64,000 nucleotides of DNA from Athripsodes cinereus (taxonomy: Eukaryota; Arthropoda; Insecta; Trichoptera; Leptoceridae). Under the pieces are notes generated by a model that ran no database searches, was not told the DNA's origin, and saw only the letters and a program-made list of their open reading frames with translations. Positions 10,440 to 20,180 of this stretch are shown here, one piece after another. A program made the position numbers and the translations under genes. The first letter of the stretch is position 1. Each line of letters opens with the position of its first letter. The stretch spans positions 28,436,693-28,500,692 of the forward strand of contig OX388329.1 in the NCBI GenBank assembly GCA_947579605.1, given 5' to 3'.

Positions 10440-10690
10440 GTAGAACCCCAACATTATTCGAGTTGATTCTTCCATGATGTTCTATGAAATAGTACAATCA
10501 TGGGAGATCACTTACAGAGCTACAGGGACAAAAACCTTCTTACTATCCTGGTGGACGATAGAAGTACGGCCTTCTGCATGCTGTATTTGAGCCTGTCATC
10601 TACTCCCAGTTTTCTGAGATTGTTTGACAGACTCTTAGGTATTAAACCATTCACAGACAACACTATAGGCACGATGATTGTGGTAGGTTA
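10440..10690 (-). mobile_element. R4/Dong-like LINE C-terminus and 3' UTR
   Basis: The minus strand reads IIVPIVLSVNGLIPKSLSNN, then LRKLGVDDRLKYSMQKAVLL and SSTRIVRRFLSL-stop. This aligns with PLVMSATGVTPKSLINN...IVKRFL of the copy at 4280-5170. The UTR (ATAATGTTGGGGTTCTAC) matches 46261-46282. Confidence 0.85.
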
Positions 10691-10854
10691 TTATTATTAT
10701 ATTATGTTCTACTTCGTCTCTCGCTGTAAAATGCTTTTCTCTTGAGCACAGGTCTCATTTGATATAAATTCATTCATTAAGGACACAGATGCTAATTATT
10801 TATCCAAAACTCTTTCATATTATAATAAATCTTCATACGCCTGTCTAGTTTGAA

Positions 10855-11000
10855 GTCAATTGCGTCTACGCCTAGGTACTTCCTCTATAAAAAGCTTCCG
10901 TTTCCTGGAACTCTAGCCACTCTAAATTATTTTTTTCAATATTTGACACTTTGACAGCTGTTGTCCAGTCTAATTTCTTCTGGGGCGGCCGACTTTGGAT
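10855..11000 (-). mobile_element. RTE-like LINE (group H) decayed tail
   Basis: The minus strand gives LEWLEFQETEAFYRGST, a degraded form of LEWPEVLEAAVDRDLWRRYL at 43096-43287. It also has a KKLDWTTAV segment upstream. Confidence 0.6.
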
Positions 11001-11490
11001 CCAAATTTAAATTATGGTTCGTACTGTCAATCACTCAAACTCCTTCCTAAGTCTTTAACCCAAAGGTTATTTGTTCGGGTACCTTCAGGCAATTTAAACC
11101 TACATTTTTACGGACAACAAAATCATGTGGTGATTAGCTGAGATGATTACCTATGAGTGTGAATTTTCTTTTATAAAATATTTTGAACACATCTGTCAAT
11201 TACGAGTATTAGATACGCTACAGAAGTCATTATTTCATCTTTGTTAATAATTTGTATCTTAAGTATTATTAGTAGAGTGTGTAATGTGTTACGTATGTAT
11301 TTAATAATAACGATACGTAGTTCGTATCAAAGATTCATTACATTTTTTGTCTCGTCGGCTTTCGCTCTTTAAAACGCGTCATTAGTTACGTTGATTGACA
11401 AATGTAATTTTATTACAAGTGTTGCAGTTGTAGCATAGGCACATCGATAAAAACAATATTTTTTTTTGAGAAGTCATTTTTTTGTTCATG
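11001..11490. other. No gene recognised
   Basis: AT-rich, no supported frame. Confidence 0.5.
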
Positions 11491-11494
11491 CGGC

Positions 11495-12300
11495 ATGGTA
11501 TTTATTGGAATAGTCTCCCTTCCAGAATAAGGTTACCTCCCACTCGTCGTCAAAGATCATTTTTTATTCCCTCAAAATTTGCCAAATTTTCATAATCTCT
11601 TTTCCATCATATCGTTGCCGTGGATGTGAAGTGATCCAACCCACAAGACAGATATTTCGAGAAAAAGGGTGATGAAGTTATGCTGTCGCATCCGCCAATA
11701 CTAATCTGACTATAACTAAGTTATTTTTGCATAGATTTCGCTAAAATTTTTGCACAATATTCCTGATCACATATACCACAAATATAAATAACAAAATATT
11801 AAAGTTTTTTTTATTATTTTAGAAGTAAACACGAATTTATCACTTGGGTTATTTCACCACTGTAGCTGAGAAAGATCCACCTGTAGGAAAGTTGTTGGAA
11901 AGTTACGCGCTATGCGGCTTGGATCTTTTCACTTCTATTATTTAATTGAACTATTTATTCCTATCTGCGTTTGTGAAATGCTCTAATATACACTTGAAAT
12001 GATGTAAACATACTTAACATCTCTTCAAAATTTTCCAAAAATGCCCTTTAGGAATATCAAATCACTTATTTCTCTTCACCACTATGTTCTCCGTGGTTTT
12101 CTGAACAAAACTGCATACTTAACTCATTTTTCAAAAAAGTGTGGCTTGGATCACTTCACCTCCACGGCAACGATATTCTTCTCCCTCTCTTCTTTCTTTA
12201 AGGGATTTTTGTGAACATTTCATAAAATTGAGTTAGATGGAAGAAATCGCAACTCTACCTCTGTATGCTGATTGTATTTAAAATAACTGTATTTTTATGT
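11495..12300 (+). mobile_element. LINE family W 3' end, split by a MITE
   Basis: Has GGAATAGTCTCCCTTCCAG, a WN.LPSR-type LINE C-terminus also found at 47605 (CWNSLPSRKRLL), then UTR sequence. The continuation after 12176 (TTCTTCTCCCTC, GATTTTTGTGAACATTTCAT) lines up with 47730-47850, so the MITE at 11609-12176 inserted into this copy. Confidence 0.65.
11609..12176. mobile_element. MITE (family M2), 568 bp, copy 1
   Basis: The inverted termini are ATATCGTTGCCGTGGATGTG and its near complement CACCTCCACGGCAACGATAT; pairing continues through AAGTGATCCAA. Internally GGATC(T/A)(T/C)TTCAC recurs near 11920 and 12146. Copy 2 at 16193-16729 is colinear throughout. No transposase frame was found. Confidence 0.9.
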
Positions 12301-12741
12301 AAAATTACTTGTGAATGTACAGTAAAAAATTAAATCAATCTATCCCCTCGTGTCTGTCTGTCTTTGTATATAATCTTCGATTGGATACTAAGATTCTCAA
12401 CAGCTCACAAAAAAAAGAATTTCCTTTTTTTATTCTGAAAATTTCTTTAACATCCATTTTGTTGTTGTGCATATTTTGTTTTGCACGAGAACATTACATT
12501 ACTTTAAGATGTAAATTAAACCATGTAAAAATATCGCTATTAGCCATCTCTCGCCAACCGCATTATAATAGATAAATAGATACATACTTAAGAAATGAAA
12601 AGGCGAAGACAAATTGATTCTTGTTTAATTATGTGATTAACGTGTAAGAAAGTGAGAATCTCATATATTAAATTAGACTTTGAATAAAAAGTATGTACGC
12701 ATTTTTACATTCGCTTGAATATAAAGTTTGAGAAATATATA
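12301..12741. other. No gene recognised
   Basis: The 86-codon frame here has no recognisable domain; it is AT-rich spacer on the 3' side of the prophenoloxidase-like frame. I looked for further phenoloxidase exons and saw none, but short exons cannot be excluded. Confidence 0.5.
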
Positions 12742-12945
12742 CTTACTTACTTCCGATGGCCGAACAGCCCTTGTAGGACCTTTGCCTCCGAAACAATAGA
12801 TCTCCAAGCCCTTCTATCCTGAGCAATGGAATGCCAGTCGTCTTAAACATTGAGCTCCTCTAGATCTCAGTTGACGTTATCAAACAATCTTTGCCTTGGT
12901 CTTCCTAACGGTCTTTTGCCCTCGGCTATACCCTGTAGAATGCCT
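12742..12945 (-). mobile_element. RTE-like LINE (group E) tail
   Basis: On minus it carries GGTATAGCCGAGGGCAAAAG, GACCAAGGCAAAGATTG, GCATTCCATTGCTCAGGAT and CTATTGTTTCGGAGGC, matching 60295-60512 on plus. The encoded motif is RRPLGRPRQRLLDDI, typical of RTE-like C-termini. Confidence 0.75.
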
Positions 12946-12992
12946 TTTGTTTAATGAGAAATATATTCATTCATATAAACCATAGCGGCAGG

Positions 12993-13028
12993 CATTTTTC
13001 ACGGCAAGTGGGGTTGCCGTGAAAAATG
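12993..13028. repeat. Perfect 15-bp hairpin just 3' of the phenoloxidase-like frame
   Basis: CATTTTTCACGGCAA pairs perfectly with TTGCCGTGAAAAATG around a GTGGGG loop. It sits 18 bp beyond the stop codon of the minus-strand frame. Confidence 0.75.
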
Positions 13029-13045
13029 AAATTTTTTCTCGAACA

Positions 13046-13840
13046 TTACAGTATTTTATCGTGCGTGGTAATTTGTTTACAAAGCCTTTCAGCGTTATAA
13101 CGAACAACTATTTGGTGATGTAAATAATAAAATATTTCTCCCCTTCTGTCTTTTGGTGAAAACAACGTACCATCAGCTGAGCGGGGGTACAACAGATGCC
13201 AAATCCGGTGATGTGAATTAATCCCAATATCCTCTCGAAAATAGGCAACAGCATGCTCTGGTTCTGCGTCACTAGCTGTGTAATTTTGAGGTATCACGAT
13301 CGGTTCAATTTCTTCCTCGGGAAACAATGATGCTTCTTGTTTGGCTTTGAGTAAAAATACACTACTAAAAAAATGTTCCGGGAAAATTTGGAAATAGTTT
13401 GATATTATTGCATTCTTTGTATCTGTCCTATGGAGTAGTGCCACGGACAAGGCGTAGTTGAATAAATATGGGTTAACACGATCATGACAATAAGCAGCAA
13501 CGGATATTAAGTCCTCTAGAGAAATTTGATCCATAAATATTTTTATTAATTCATTGGCTGTTTCCAGATGCTCATTTAAGAAGGAACAAAAGTTAGCATG
13601 ACGAGGCAGCTCCATGACTTTTGATAGATCAGGAATATTCACATTCTTTATTGGGATTTTTATTGTGTCCTTCTTATCCCATTTATGAAGTATTTTATTT
13701 CGTATTTTTTGATATTTAGGAATTAGATATTTGTCAGGAACATCACACATAACCCTTTTTCCTTCACCTCTTGGCATGAAGATGGGCTCCCCAGGCCTGG
13801 TAAACGACAGTTGTAACACTTCATTGCTACTGTAAGACAT
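13046..13840 (-). CDS. Prophenoloxidase/hemocyanin-family N-terminal fragment (264 codons, truncated)
   Basis: Phenoloxidases are copper enzymes of the insect haemolymph that oxidise phenols in melanisation. Residues 1-170 match the hemocyanin N domain (SFTRPGEPIFMPRGEG, VPDKYL...KYQ). The start of the copper domain follows: FREDIGINSHHRIWHLLYP, KDRRGEIFYYLHHQ, VRYNAERLC. The three CuA ligands appear retained (His211, His215, His241), but the usual HHWHWH is HHRIWH. The Arg-Phe activation cleavage site expected near residue 50 is not visible (NKILHKW). CuB and the C-terminal domain are missing; family members are about 690 residues. The frame ends in ITTHDKIL-stop, just after a possible splice donor (CTTT|GTAAAC), so it may be a first coding exon or a truncated copy. 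No signal peptide, as in the family. It is the only clear catalytic host gene here. Family confident; function doubtful. Confidence 0.85.
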   Translation of the reverse strand: MSYSSNEVLQLSFTRPGEPIFMPRGEGKRVMCDVPDKYLIPKYQKIRNKILHKWDKKDTIKIPIKNVNIPDLSKVMELPRHANFCSFLNEHLETANELIKIFMDQISLEDLISVAAYCHDRVNPYLFNYALSVALLHRTDTKNAIISNYFQIFPEHFFSSVFLLKAKQEASLFPEEEIEPIVIPQNYTASDAEPEHAVAYFREDIGINSHHRIWHLLYPRSADGTLFSPKDRRGEIFYYLHHQIVVRYNAERLCKQITTHDKIL

Positions 13841-13862
13841 TACACGGATAAAGACGATAAAT

Positions 13863-13896
13863 GAATACTGCCTAGAGAAGAGACAATCACTTTATA
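13863..13896 (-). promoter_or_regulatory. Putative core promoter of the phenoloxidase-like gene
   Basis: On minus, TATAAA (13896-13891) lies about 28 bases before GGCAGTATTC, an initiator-like CAGT with the predicted start at about 13868. This leaves a 5' leader of roughly 28 nt before the ATG at 13840. The spacing is canonical for an insect TATA/initiator promoter; nothing else supports activity. Confidence 0.45.
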
Positions 13897-14326
13897 TGGA
13901 CATATTGTATGTAGAATCATTGGGTGAATACCAGTGTAAAGGAATACTATTAATTGTTCAATTTTGACTTGTATCAAAAAAGGGATCAAAATGAGATAGA
14001 GTGAGAGCAATTATTTTATTTTTTTAATTCTCAGAATATCAACGAATTCGTCAACTGTCGCCGTCAGGGGCGCCTAACTACTGAATATGGAAGCTCTGCT
14101 GGAAAACTTGCGAACGTCGCTCCACGTTGAAAATTTGCCACCAGTTTGGATTGTTTCCTCTGCGCTATACAAAACATAAAAAAGTAAATAAAAATGTTCA
14201 TCTCATTGTTGAAATTCTGATTTTACACATATTACCTAAAAACTTTTTTATTTTACTGATTACTTTTAAATATTGCATTCTGTTTTACATTCTTGACTTT
14301 ATATATTGTATTCTGTTTTACATAAT
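13897..14326. other. No gene recognised
   Basis: Upstream flank of the phenoloxidase-like gene. The small frame at 14127-14390 has no motif and runs into a LINE tail. The GC-richer patch at 14055-14120 is unassigned. Confidence 0.5.
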
Positions 14327-14503
14327 TGACGTGGATACCTTTATGAATCCGAGATTTCTCATTTATCTATGTATTTATCTGTATTTATAATATGACGTGG
14401 ATGTAATGTCCTAGAATTTATAAATTGTACAGTGTCCTTGATGTGCTTTGGCACGTAAACGACACTTTAATATTTTCCAATAATAATAATAATAATAAAA
14501 CTC
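14327..14503 (+). mobile_element. LINE family IV 3' end
   Basis: Has GACGTGGATACCTTTATGAA, a TATGACGTGGATGTAATGTC repeat, and the terminal hairpin at 14432-14465: GTGTC...GACAC outer, GTGC-TTTG-GCAC inner, perfectly paired. It ends with ATTTTCCAATAATAATAATA. It is colinear with 32563-32735 and 45078-45225. Confidence 0.85.
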
Positions 14504-15084
14504 TTTGGTCATGTAATGGAATGAGAAAAATACCATTTCCTGCCAAATGCTGATGGTCCAGGGAAAATAGTTGATCTACTGGCAACACCGCTCAAAGGAT
14601 GTGCCGTGAGTGAATAGAAGTATTTGAAATATAAATCACGAATAATACACATTACAAAAGTATCGCATAAAAGTCAAGTATAAATATCTAAAATTTTCTA
14701 TTTTATAACCAGTGGTATATTTTTTGACATTTCCATAATAATATTCGTACAATAATATAATATTATATTGATTAGATTGATACTTTTATGAATAGTATAA
14801 AATTTGTATTATTAAGTTCTAATAAAATATCAATTGCTACTTATCAACTTATTTCTCATAAAAACGCTTTTGGTTAACATTGTGTATTACGACTTAAACC
14901 ACAAAGATTACCATGCGTAAAGTTGTATATACTTAGCAAAACCAATAATAATTTTATAAGATAGTTAGTTACCCATAATAAATAGCCGAGAATATTCCAT
15001 GTTGTAATATTATTCAATAATTTCTTTATTTATATTGATAACTTTTGTTATAAAATATTCAATTTAACAATCATTTTCAGTATG
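14504..15084. other. No gene recognised
   Basis: AT-rich; several short ATAATATTAT palindromes but no larger structure. Confidence 0.5.
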
Positions 15085-15440
15085 TGGTTCTCGTTGCTGG
15101 AATAATCTCCCTTCTTCTCATAGAATATTTAAATGATCTTTTAATGGATTTAAATACTACGTCAGGAAATATTATTAACTATCTTCTAACTCCACTTCCA
15201 TCTCCTAACCTCTTTCTATTGTTCCAGATCGCTTTGAAGTATTGAGTGAGTGGATAGTTTTTTTTTTCTTTCTCTTTTTGATTTATATACAAATTTTTCA
15301 TAGTATTTGTGATTTTTGTGAAGAAAGCACTAACATAGTGATAATCTCGCCACTGTTTTTTTTTTTATTTATTTAAATTGTTTTGTTGATTTTGTTATGT
15401 AAATGAGGATTTGCAAGAAGAATAAAATAAAGAAATAAAT
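15085..15440 (+). mobile_element. LINE family W 3' end
   Basis: Reads CWNNLPSSHRIFK followed after a stop by SFNGFKYYVRKYY, a decayed LINE C-terminus. The UTR has AGTGATAATCTCGCCACTG and ends GAAGAATAAAATAAAG. The same UTR end occurs at 19244-19520 and 52565-52680. Confidence 0.7.
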
Positions 15441-15489
15441 AATGTTAAAGTTGTTTATCTTTTTATCCTGGAGAATACTCTCCATACGT

Positions 15490-15740
15490 CGGCCGGTGTG
15501 GCGTGGAGGTAACGCTCTTGCCTTTGAGTCACGAGGTCCCGGGTTCGATTCCCGGCCAGGGCAAAGTGAAAAATGACCTTTTTCAAATTGTCCTGGGTCT
15601 GGGTGTTACATGTATATGTGTGTAGTGCATTGTATATATATATGTATCGTCGCGTTAGTACCCATAATACAAGATTCATATCTTAGTTTGGGACTAGCTC
15701 GATCTGTGTGAGTTGTCTATGTATGTATGTATGTATGTAA
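15490..15740 (+). mobile_element. SINE-B, full length, tRNA-derived
   Basis: The head has an A-box-like TGGCGTGGAGG and a perfect B box (GGTTCGATTCC, 15542-15552), with GGCCAGGGCA closing the tRNA-like part. The body has AATGACCTTTTTCAAATTG and CTGGGTCTGGGTGTTACATG, ending GGGACTAGCTCGATCTGTG and a (TATG)n tail. Other copies: 54371-55030 (interrupted), 9388-9604 (minus), and a 3' part at 19611-19715. Confidence 0.85.
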
Positions 15741-16192
15741 TTGCTTTGTGTCGAATATGACATTAATTAATGCTGGTGATAGAAATTCAAAAAAATAATA
15801 ACTCAATTATATATTGAATAATAACGGTTGTTATATTGTACACAATTTCTTAATCATATAATTATGACCAAAGAAACAATCATAAATTTATTGAACTAGA
15901 AGTATCTAAGGCAATTTTAATATTGAGAAAATATTATAATCAATGCTTTAATTCTTAGAAGGATCAAAGATAAAATCTGTCGGTTTAATAGTGTTACGCC
16001 TAATAATATGCCTATAATACGCCTAAAAAAGTAATACTCGAAAGTAATCTTAATATATCTACAATAGTTGGCCACAATGTTATGATCAATCTATTTTTTA
16101 CAACAATTTTATTTAGATAATTAATGGCACATACATTTACTTAATTATAAAAAACATTCATCATTCAATTTTGTTAGTATATATATCGTTGC
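15741..16192. other. No gene recognised
   Basis: AT-rich; no supported feature. Confidence 0.5.
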
Positions 16193-16729
16193 CGTGGATG
16201 TGAAGTGATCTAACCCACAAGACAGACATTCCGAGAAAAAGGGTGTTGAAGTTACGCTGTCACATCCGAAAATACTAATCTGACAATAACTAAGTTATTT
16301 TTACATGGATTTCGCTAAACACAATATTCCTGATCACATATTCCACTAATATTAATAACAAAATATTAAAGAATGTTTATATTTTAGAAGTAAACACGAA
16401 TTTATCACTTGGGTTATTTCACCACTGTAGCTGAAAAAGATCCACCTGTAGAAAGTTACGCGCTATGCGGCTTGGATCTTTTCACTTCTATAATTTAATT
16501 GAACTATTTGTTCCTATATGCGTTAGTGAAATGCTCTAACACACACTTGAAATGATGTAAAAACACTTAACACCTCTTCACAATCTTCCAAAAATGCCGT
16601 TTAGGAATATTAAATCACTTATTTCTCTTCACCACTATGTTCTCCGTGGTTTTCTGAACAAAACTGCATACTTAACTCATTTTTCAAAAAAGTGTGGCTT
16701 GGATCATTTCACCTCCACGGCAACGATAT
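16193..16729. mobile_element. MITE (family M2), 537 bp, copy 2
   Basis: Colinear with 11609-12176, with the same ATATCGTTGCCGTGGATGTG end and inverted partner; several small deletions (for example near 16315 and 16450). Flanking bases do not show an obvious duplication longer than 2-3 bp. Confidence 0.9.
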
Positions 16730-16860
16730 TATGATTAGTATAATTACTCTAGAACATAGAAAACAAAAAATGTGTAGCGCAATTGGCAATTTAATTATTA
16801 AATGTTACTAAATGGTATCTTATGATTATACACAAATAAATACTATTACTTCTTTTACTA

Positions 16861-16960
16861 TGTATACCATCACGGCATATCCCACAAGTTGGGTAGCTAG
16901 CAGACCAGCCGTATATAATAAAAATGCAAGCTGTCCCCTTCATGCCACCATAAATAGTTG
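16861..16960 (-). mobile_element. SINE-C 3' portion
   Basis: Inverted ACCATCACGGCATATCCCAC, GCAGACCAGC and AAGCTGTCC...TGCC segments; 5'-truncated. Confidence 0.75.
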
Positions 16961-17184
16961 ATTTTAATAAACTAGGAGTCATTAGTCATTTTGAGTTTAT
17001 CTTTTGACAAAGACCTCCTCCACGATCCCGCTCGCTGGTATTCTGAGTTTGCTTTATATAATATTTTAAATACATTCTTAATAAATTAAAATAATACTAC
17101 TGCCCTATTTAAGTTGCATCATGATTTTTATTATAACAAACAATTTAATAAGGAAATATTATATTCGTATTTTATACAATCTAT

Positions 17185-17420
17185 AAACCCACTCTTCTCT
17201 GTAAGTATTCGAGTGTCCTGTAAAAGCAGGTGTTCGAAAAATTATGACATTTTACATCTTGAGTTCAGCGATGAGGTTTGCCGCCCATTCTGAATGTTTT
17301 GACTGTATATTGGCACGGAGAGGACAGTTTGCATGTTTATTATATGCAGCTGGTCTGCTGGCTACCCCACTTGTGGGATATGCCGTAATGGTATAGTAGT
17401 AGTAGTAAAGTAGTAGTAAA
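17185..17420 (+). mobile_element. SINE-C, 5'-truncated
   Basis: Has TATTCGAGTGTCCTGTAAAA, CAGGTGTTCGAAAAA, GCGATGAGGTTTGCCGCCC, CTGGCTACCCCACTTGTGGG, ATATGCCGTAATGGTATAG, then (TAG)n. It joins an inverted family X LINE end at about 17412. Confidence 0.8.
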
Positions 17421-17470
17421 CTGAGGGCGAATTTATCGCAAAAACGTAATCTCATCTAACTAACCCGATT
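17421..17470 (-). mobile_element. LINE family X 3' end, inverted
   Basis: On minus: GGTTAGTTAGATGAGATTAC, then a TTTTTGCGATAAATTCGCCC end. Same family as 10190-10300. Confidence 0.5.
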
Positions 17471-17839
17471 TTATTGCATAAATTGGAAATTTTTGTTTTC
17501 TGTTCATGAATTAGATATTTTATTTTATTTTACAAAAAATCACGGCATAAGACTATTACATGTCTAATTACATAATAATATACTCATAAAAATATAATAA
17601 AAGAAATATGAAAATAAATTTGTATTATATGAAAAAAATCGATATGATCATATTATTATGACCAGACACTGTATAAACACTAAACAATATACCTAAGAAG
17701 ACTGTTAACAACATTTAATGATAGGTGTTTGAAGAAAATAATAACACTACACGATTTATATAACTTACATATTAAGACATTATTTTGATATTGTTTTTAT
17801 TACAAGAAAATTGCAATGTACATATTAAATAATTCTCAG

Positions 17840-17970
17840 TAAGTAGTGCTCGTTGCTGGAATTATCTCCCTTATTAACATATATTTGTCTTTTACACTTG
17901 TGTTAGTACATTATTTTTATTTGCATTGTATATACTTGTAGGTACTAACCTATTTGAAATAAATTGGTAG
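17840..17970 (+). mobile_element. LINE family W fragment
   Basis: GTGCTCGTTGCTGGAATTAT and CTCCC match the WN.LP segment of family W; the rest is short UTR-like sequence ending in TGAAATAAATTGG. Confidence 0.5.
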
Positions 17971-18022
17971 CAACAATGTTATTTCTCTGATTTTGTTTTC
18001 ACTAAATGAGTAAAACTCCATT

Positions 18023-18185
18023 TTTAAATTAAAAAATTTATAAGTAAAAAATACTTAAGAGTTTTAATTTTCTTTATTTATCAGTTACACGTGTTTCGGG
18101 TTGCAAGCCCGGAACACGTGTAACTGATAAATAGAGAAATTTAAAACTCTTAAGTATTTTTTACTTATAATTTTTTTAATTTTTA
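18023..18185. mobile_element. Foldback element with about 75-bp arms
   Basis: The arms pair almost without interruption, from AAAAATTAAAAAA at the ends through AATACTTAAGAGTTTT and AGTTACACGTGT to a TTTCGGG/CCCGGAA apex with a TTGCAAG loop. No coding capacity. Confidence 0.85.
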
Positions 18186-18329
18186 ATGTTATTTCTGTTT
18201 TTATTTTATACTTATTCTTTTATTTATCTTGTATGCATTATTTCACTTGATTTTTTTGTTTTAATTTTATTATTTGAAAAGGCTGATGCATCCGTTTGTT
18301 GTGTTAAAATATTCAAAATAAAAGAAAAT

Positions 18330-18470
18330 AGCCAAATCAATGAATTGAAATCGCCGTCAAAAAATATTTATTGTCTTCTAACTAGACTTTTGTCGAGCGC
18401 CCTTGAGGTGGATTTTTTTCACAAAACGGCGCTTTACAAATCATCCAAATAATAATAATAATAATAATAG
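18330..18470 (+). mobile_element. LINE family II 3' end with hairpin and (TAA)n tail
   Basis: The hairpin at 18396-18433 (AGCGCC...GGCGCT outer, GTG...CAC inner) matches 5209-5248. The frame reads LLSSALEVDFFHKTALYKSSK and stops on the first TAA of the microsatellite at 18449-18469. Upstream LINE coding sequence is short. Confidence 0.8.
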
Positions 18471-19243
18471 AGGTGGGAATAACTGTTATTTCAAAATAAC
18501 TTTCAACCAGTTATCGGTATTTGTAAATAACAGTTATTAAAAAATGTTATTTAATAACGACCAAATTGTAAAAAAAAAAATTCATCATAATATTTAAAAA
18601 ATCCGATAAAAATCTAATGATGCTAAAATATTATTATTATCGTATCAAATGGAAATACATTTGCCTACCAATGCAAAGAATTTCTCAGACATAAAATACG
18701 CATAAAAAATATATTTTGTGCATGATGATGTGCAAGAAGAATAAATAAATATATAAAAAAAAATATTTCATCCGAAATAATATTTCACCTGTTTTAAATC
18801 AAACAAATATTACTGTATATTCAAAATAAACGAATGACTACGTTTAAACGAAACGATTGTGTTCCTCCAAAAAATTCAAATAACTACACAACTAAATAGT
18901 TCAAAATAACTGCCATCGTTTAATAACATTCGAAGTTATTAAACCATATTAAAAAAAACTGTCGTCGTTCAATAACGTGCTACGTTATTGAAACGTTATT
19001 GAACGACCACAATAACAAAGTCGTAACAATGTGGTACGTTATAATATAACTAAACGAAAACGAAATAACTATAGTCGTCGACAATAACTAAACGGAATAA
19101 CGATAACCTTGTTATAACAGTTGAATAACGCCGTCGTCGAAAATAACATTTATGTTATTGACAAGAAACTGTTAGTTTAGTTATTTTGAAATAATGAGTT
19201 TAAAAATGAGTTATTAGTTACATATAACGGCCAACTCTACTTC
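18471..19243. mobile_element. Unclassified element packed with GTTATT/AATAAC words
   Basis: Bounded by TAGAGGTGGGAATAAC on the left and the complement-like GTTATATG...GGCCAACTCTA on the right. The interior repeats AATAAC and GTTATT dozens of times in both orientations, with CGTCG interspersed, so it can fold many ways. It sits between a LINE family II tail and a family W UTR. Part of 18695-18760 looks like a family W end (GATGTGCAAGAAGAATAAAT). No coding frame. Confidence 0.5.
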
Positions 19244-19520
19244 TAACTCAGCATCCGTCCCCTGACACTTTCCTGTAGTTCCAAGTCCCTTTGGAGTGTT
19301 GGGTGTGTGTGTTGTATTTTTTTTCTCTCTATTTTTAGTTTGCATGATTTTTTTCTTGTTTTTGGTGCTTTGTTAATTTGTTTTATGTATTTTGTTAAAA
19401 TATGGCGTGGTTAGATGATAAAAATTTCGCCACTGCATATCATCCCATTATTTAATGTAGATTGATTCGTTGAATTTGTTACGTAACTAATGATGTACTT
19501 AAAGAATAAAATAAATATAT
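19244..19520 (+). mobile_element. LINE family W 3' UTR
   Basis: Has CTTCTAACTCAGCATCCGTC, TTTGGAGTGTTGGGTGTG, TTTCGCCACTGCATATCATC and AAAGAATAAAATAAATA, colinear with 15185-15440. Confidence 0.7.
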
Positions 19521-19610
19521 AAGCCTACCTATCTTATAAGGTGACGTTGTCTTTTGTAAGCCAAAGTCACCTTTTTTTTTCATGAGTTAAATTAACATAA
19601 TATATAAATG

Positions 19611-19715
19611 TTTAATGCATTGTATACATCGTTGCGTTAGTACCTACCCATGATATAAGGTTCATATATTAATCTGGGACTAGCATAAGTGTGAATTGTC
19701 CAAATGTATGTTTTT
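19611..19715 (+). mobile_element. SINE-B 3' part
   Basis: Has AATGCATTGTATACATCG, TTGCGTTAGTACC and GGGACTAGCATAAGTGTG in the order of SINE-B at 15490-15740. Confidence 0.65.
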
Positions 19716-19884
19716 TTATGTATAGTATAATTTCTTCTTTACTCAAAACACTGGGTGTTTTTACACCTAAAAAATCTTATACACTATAATCTTTTCCTTA
19801 AGAGGACTTGATAGGTAGGGAACTCGAATTTGTCACATGATTTTACACAACCATTTTTCAACATTGGTTATTAATTAATTAATT

Positions 19885-20180
19885 TATTTATTTTATTTAT
19901 TTATTAACATAATATACGGCTGAATAGCCTTTAAAGTACAATAACTTACAAAAACACACTTGAAACAAACACAATCAACACATAAGTGACAATGAATACA
20001 AAAACATGACAATAGCAACTACAGGGGATTCTCAACAGAAAGCATGTACCCTCAAATAAACCTGCTCACAGCACATCTCCTCACAGTGTACTCCGAATCG
20101 TTGAAAATATCAATCTCACTGTAATTATTCCCTATTACATGGAGTCGATTCATCGATGAATAATAGATATATTATTGCAA
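19885..20180 (-). mobile_element. Unclassified LINE 3' end
   Basis: On minus an eroded frame reads SSMNRLHVIGNNYSEIDIFN then DSEYTVRRCAVSRFI-stop. A UTR follows, ending in TTAATAAATAAATAAAATAA. The protein piece looks like a LINE C-terminus, but I cannot name the clade. Confidence 0.5.

Noticed and set aside
14127..14390. 87-codon plus frame next to the phenoloxidase-like gene
   Set aside because: Hydrophobic AT-driven composition, overlaps a LINE family IV end, no motif.
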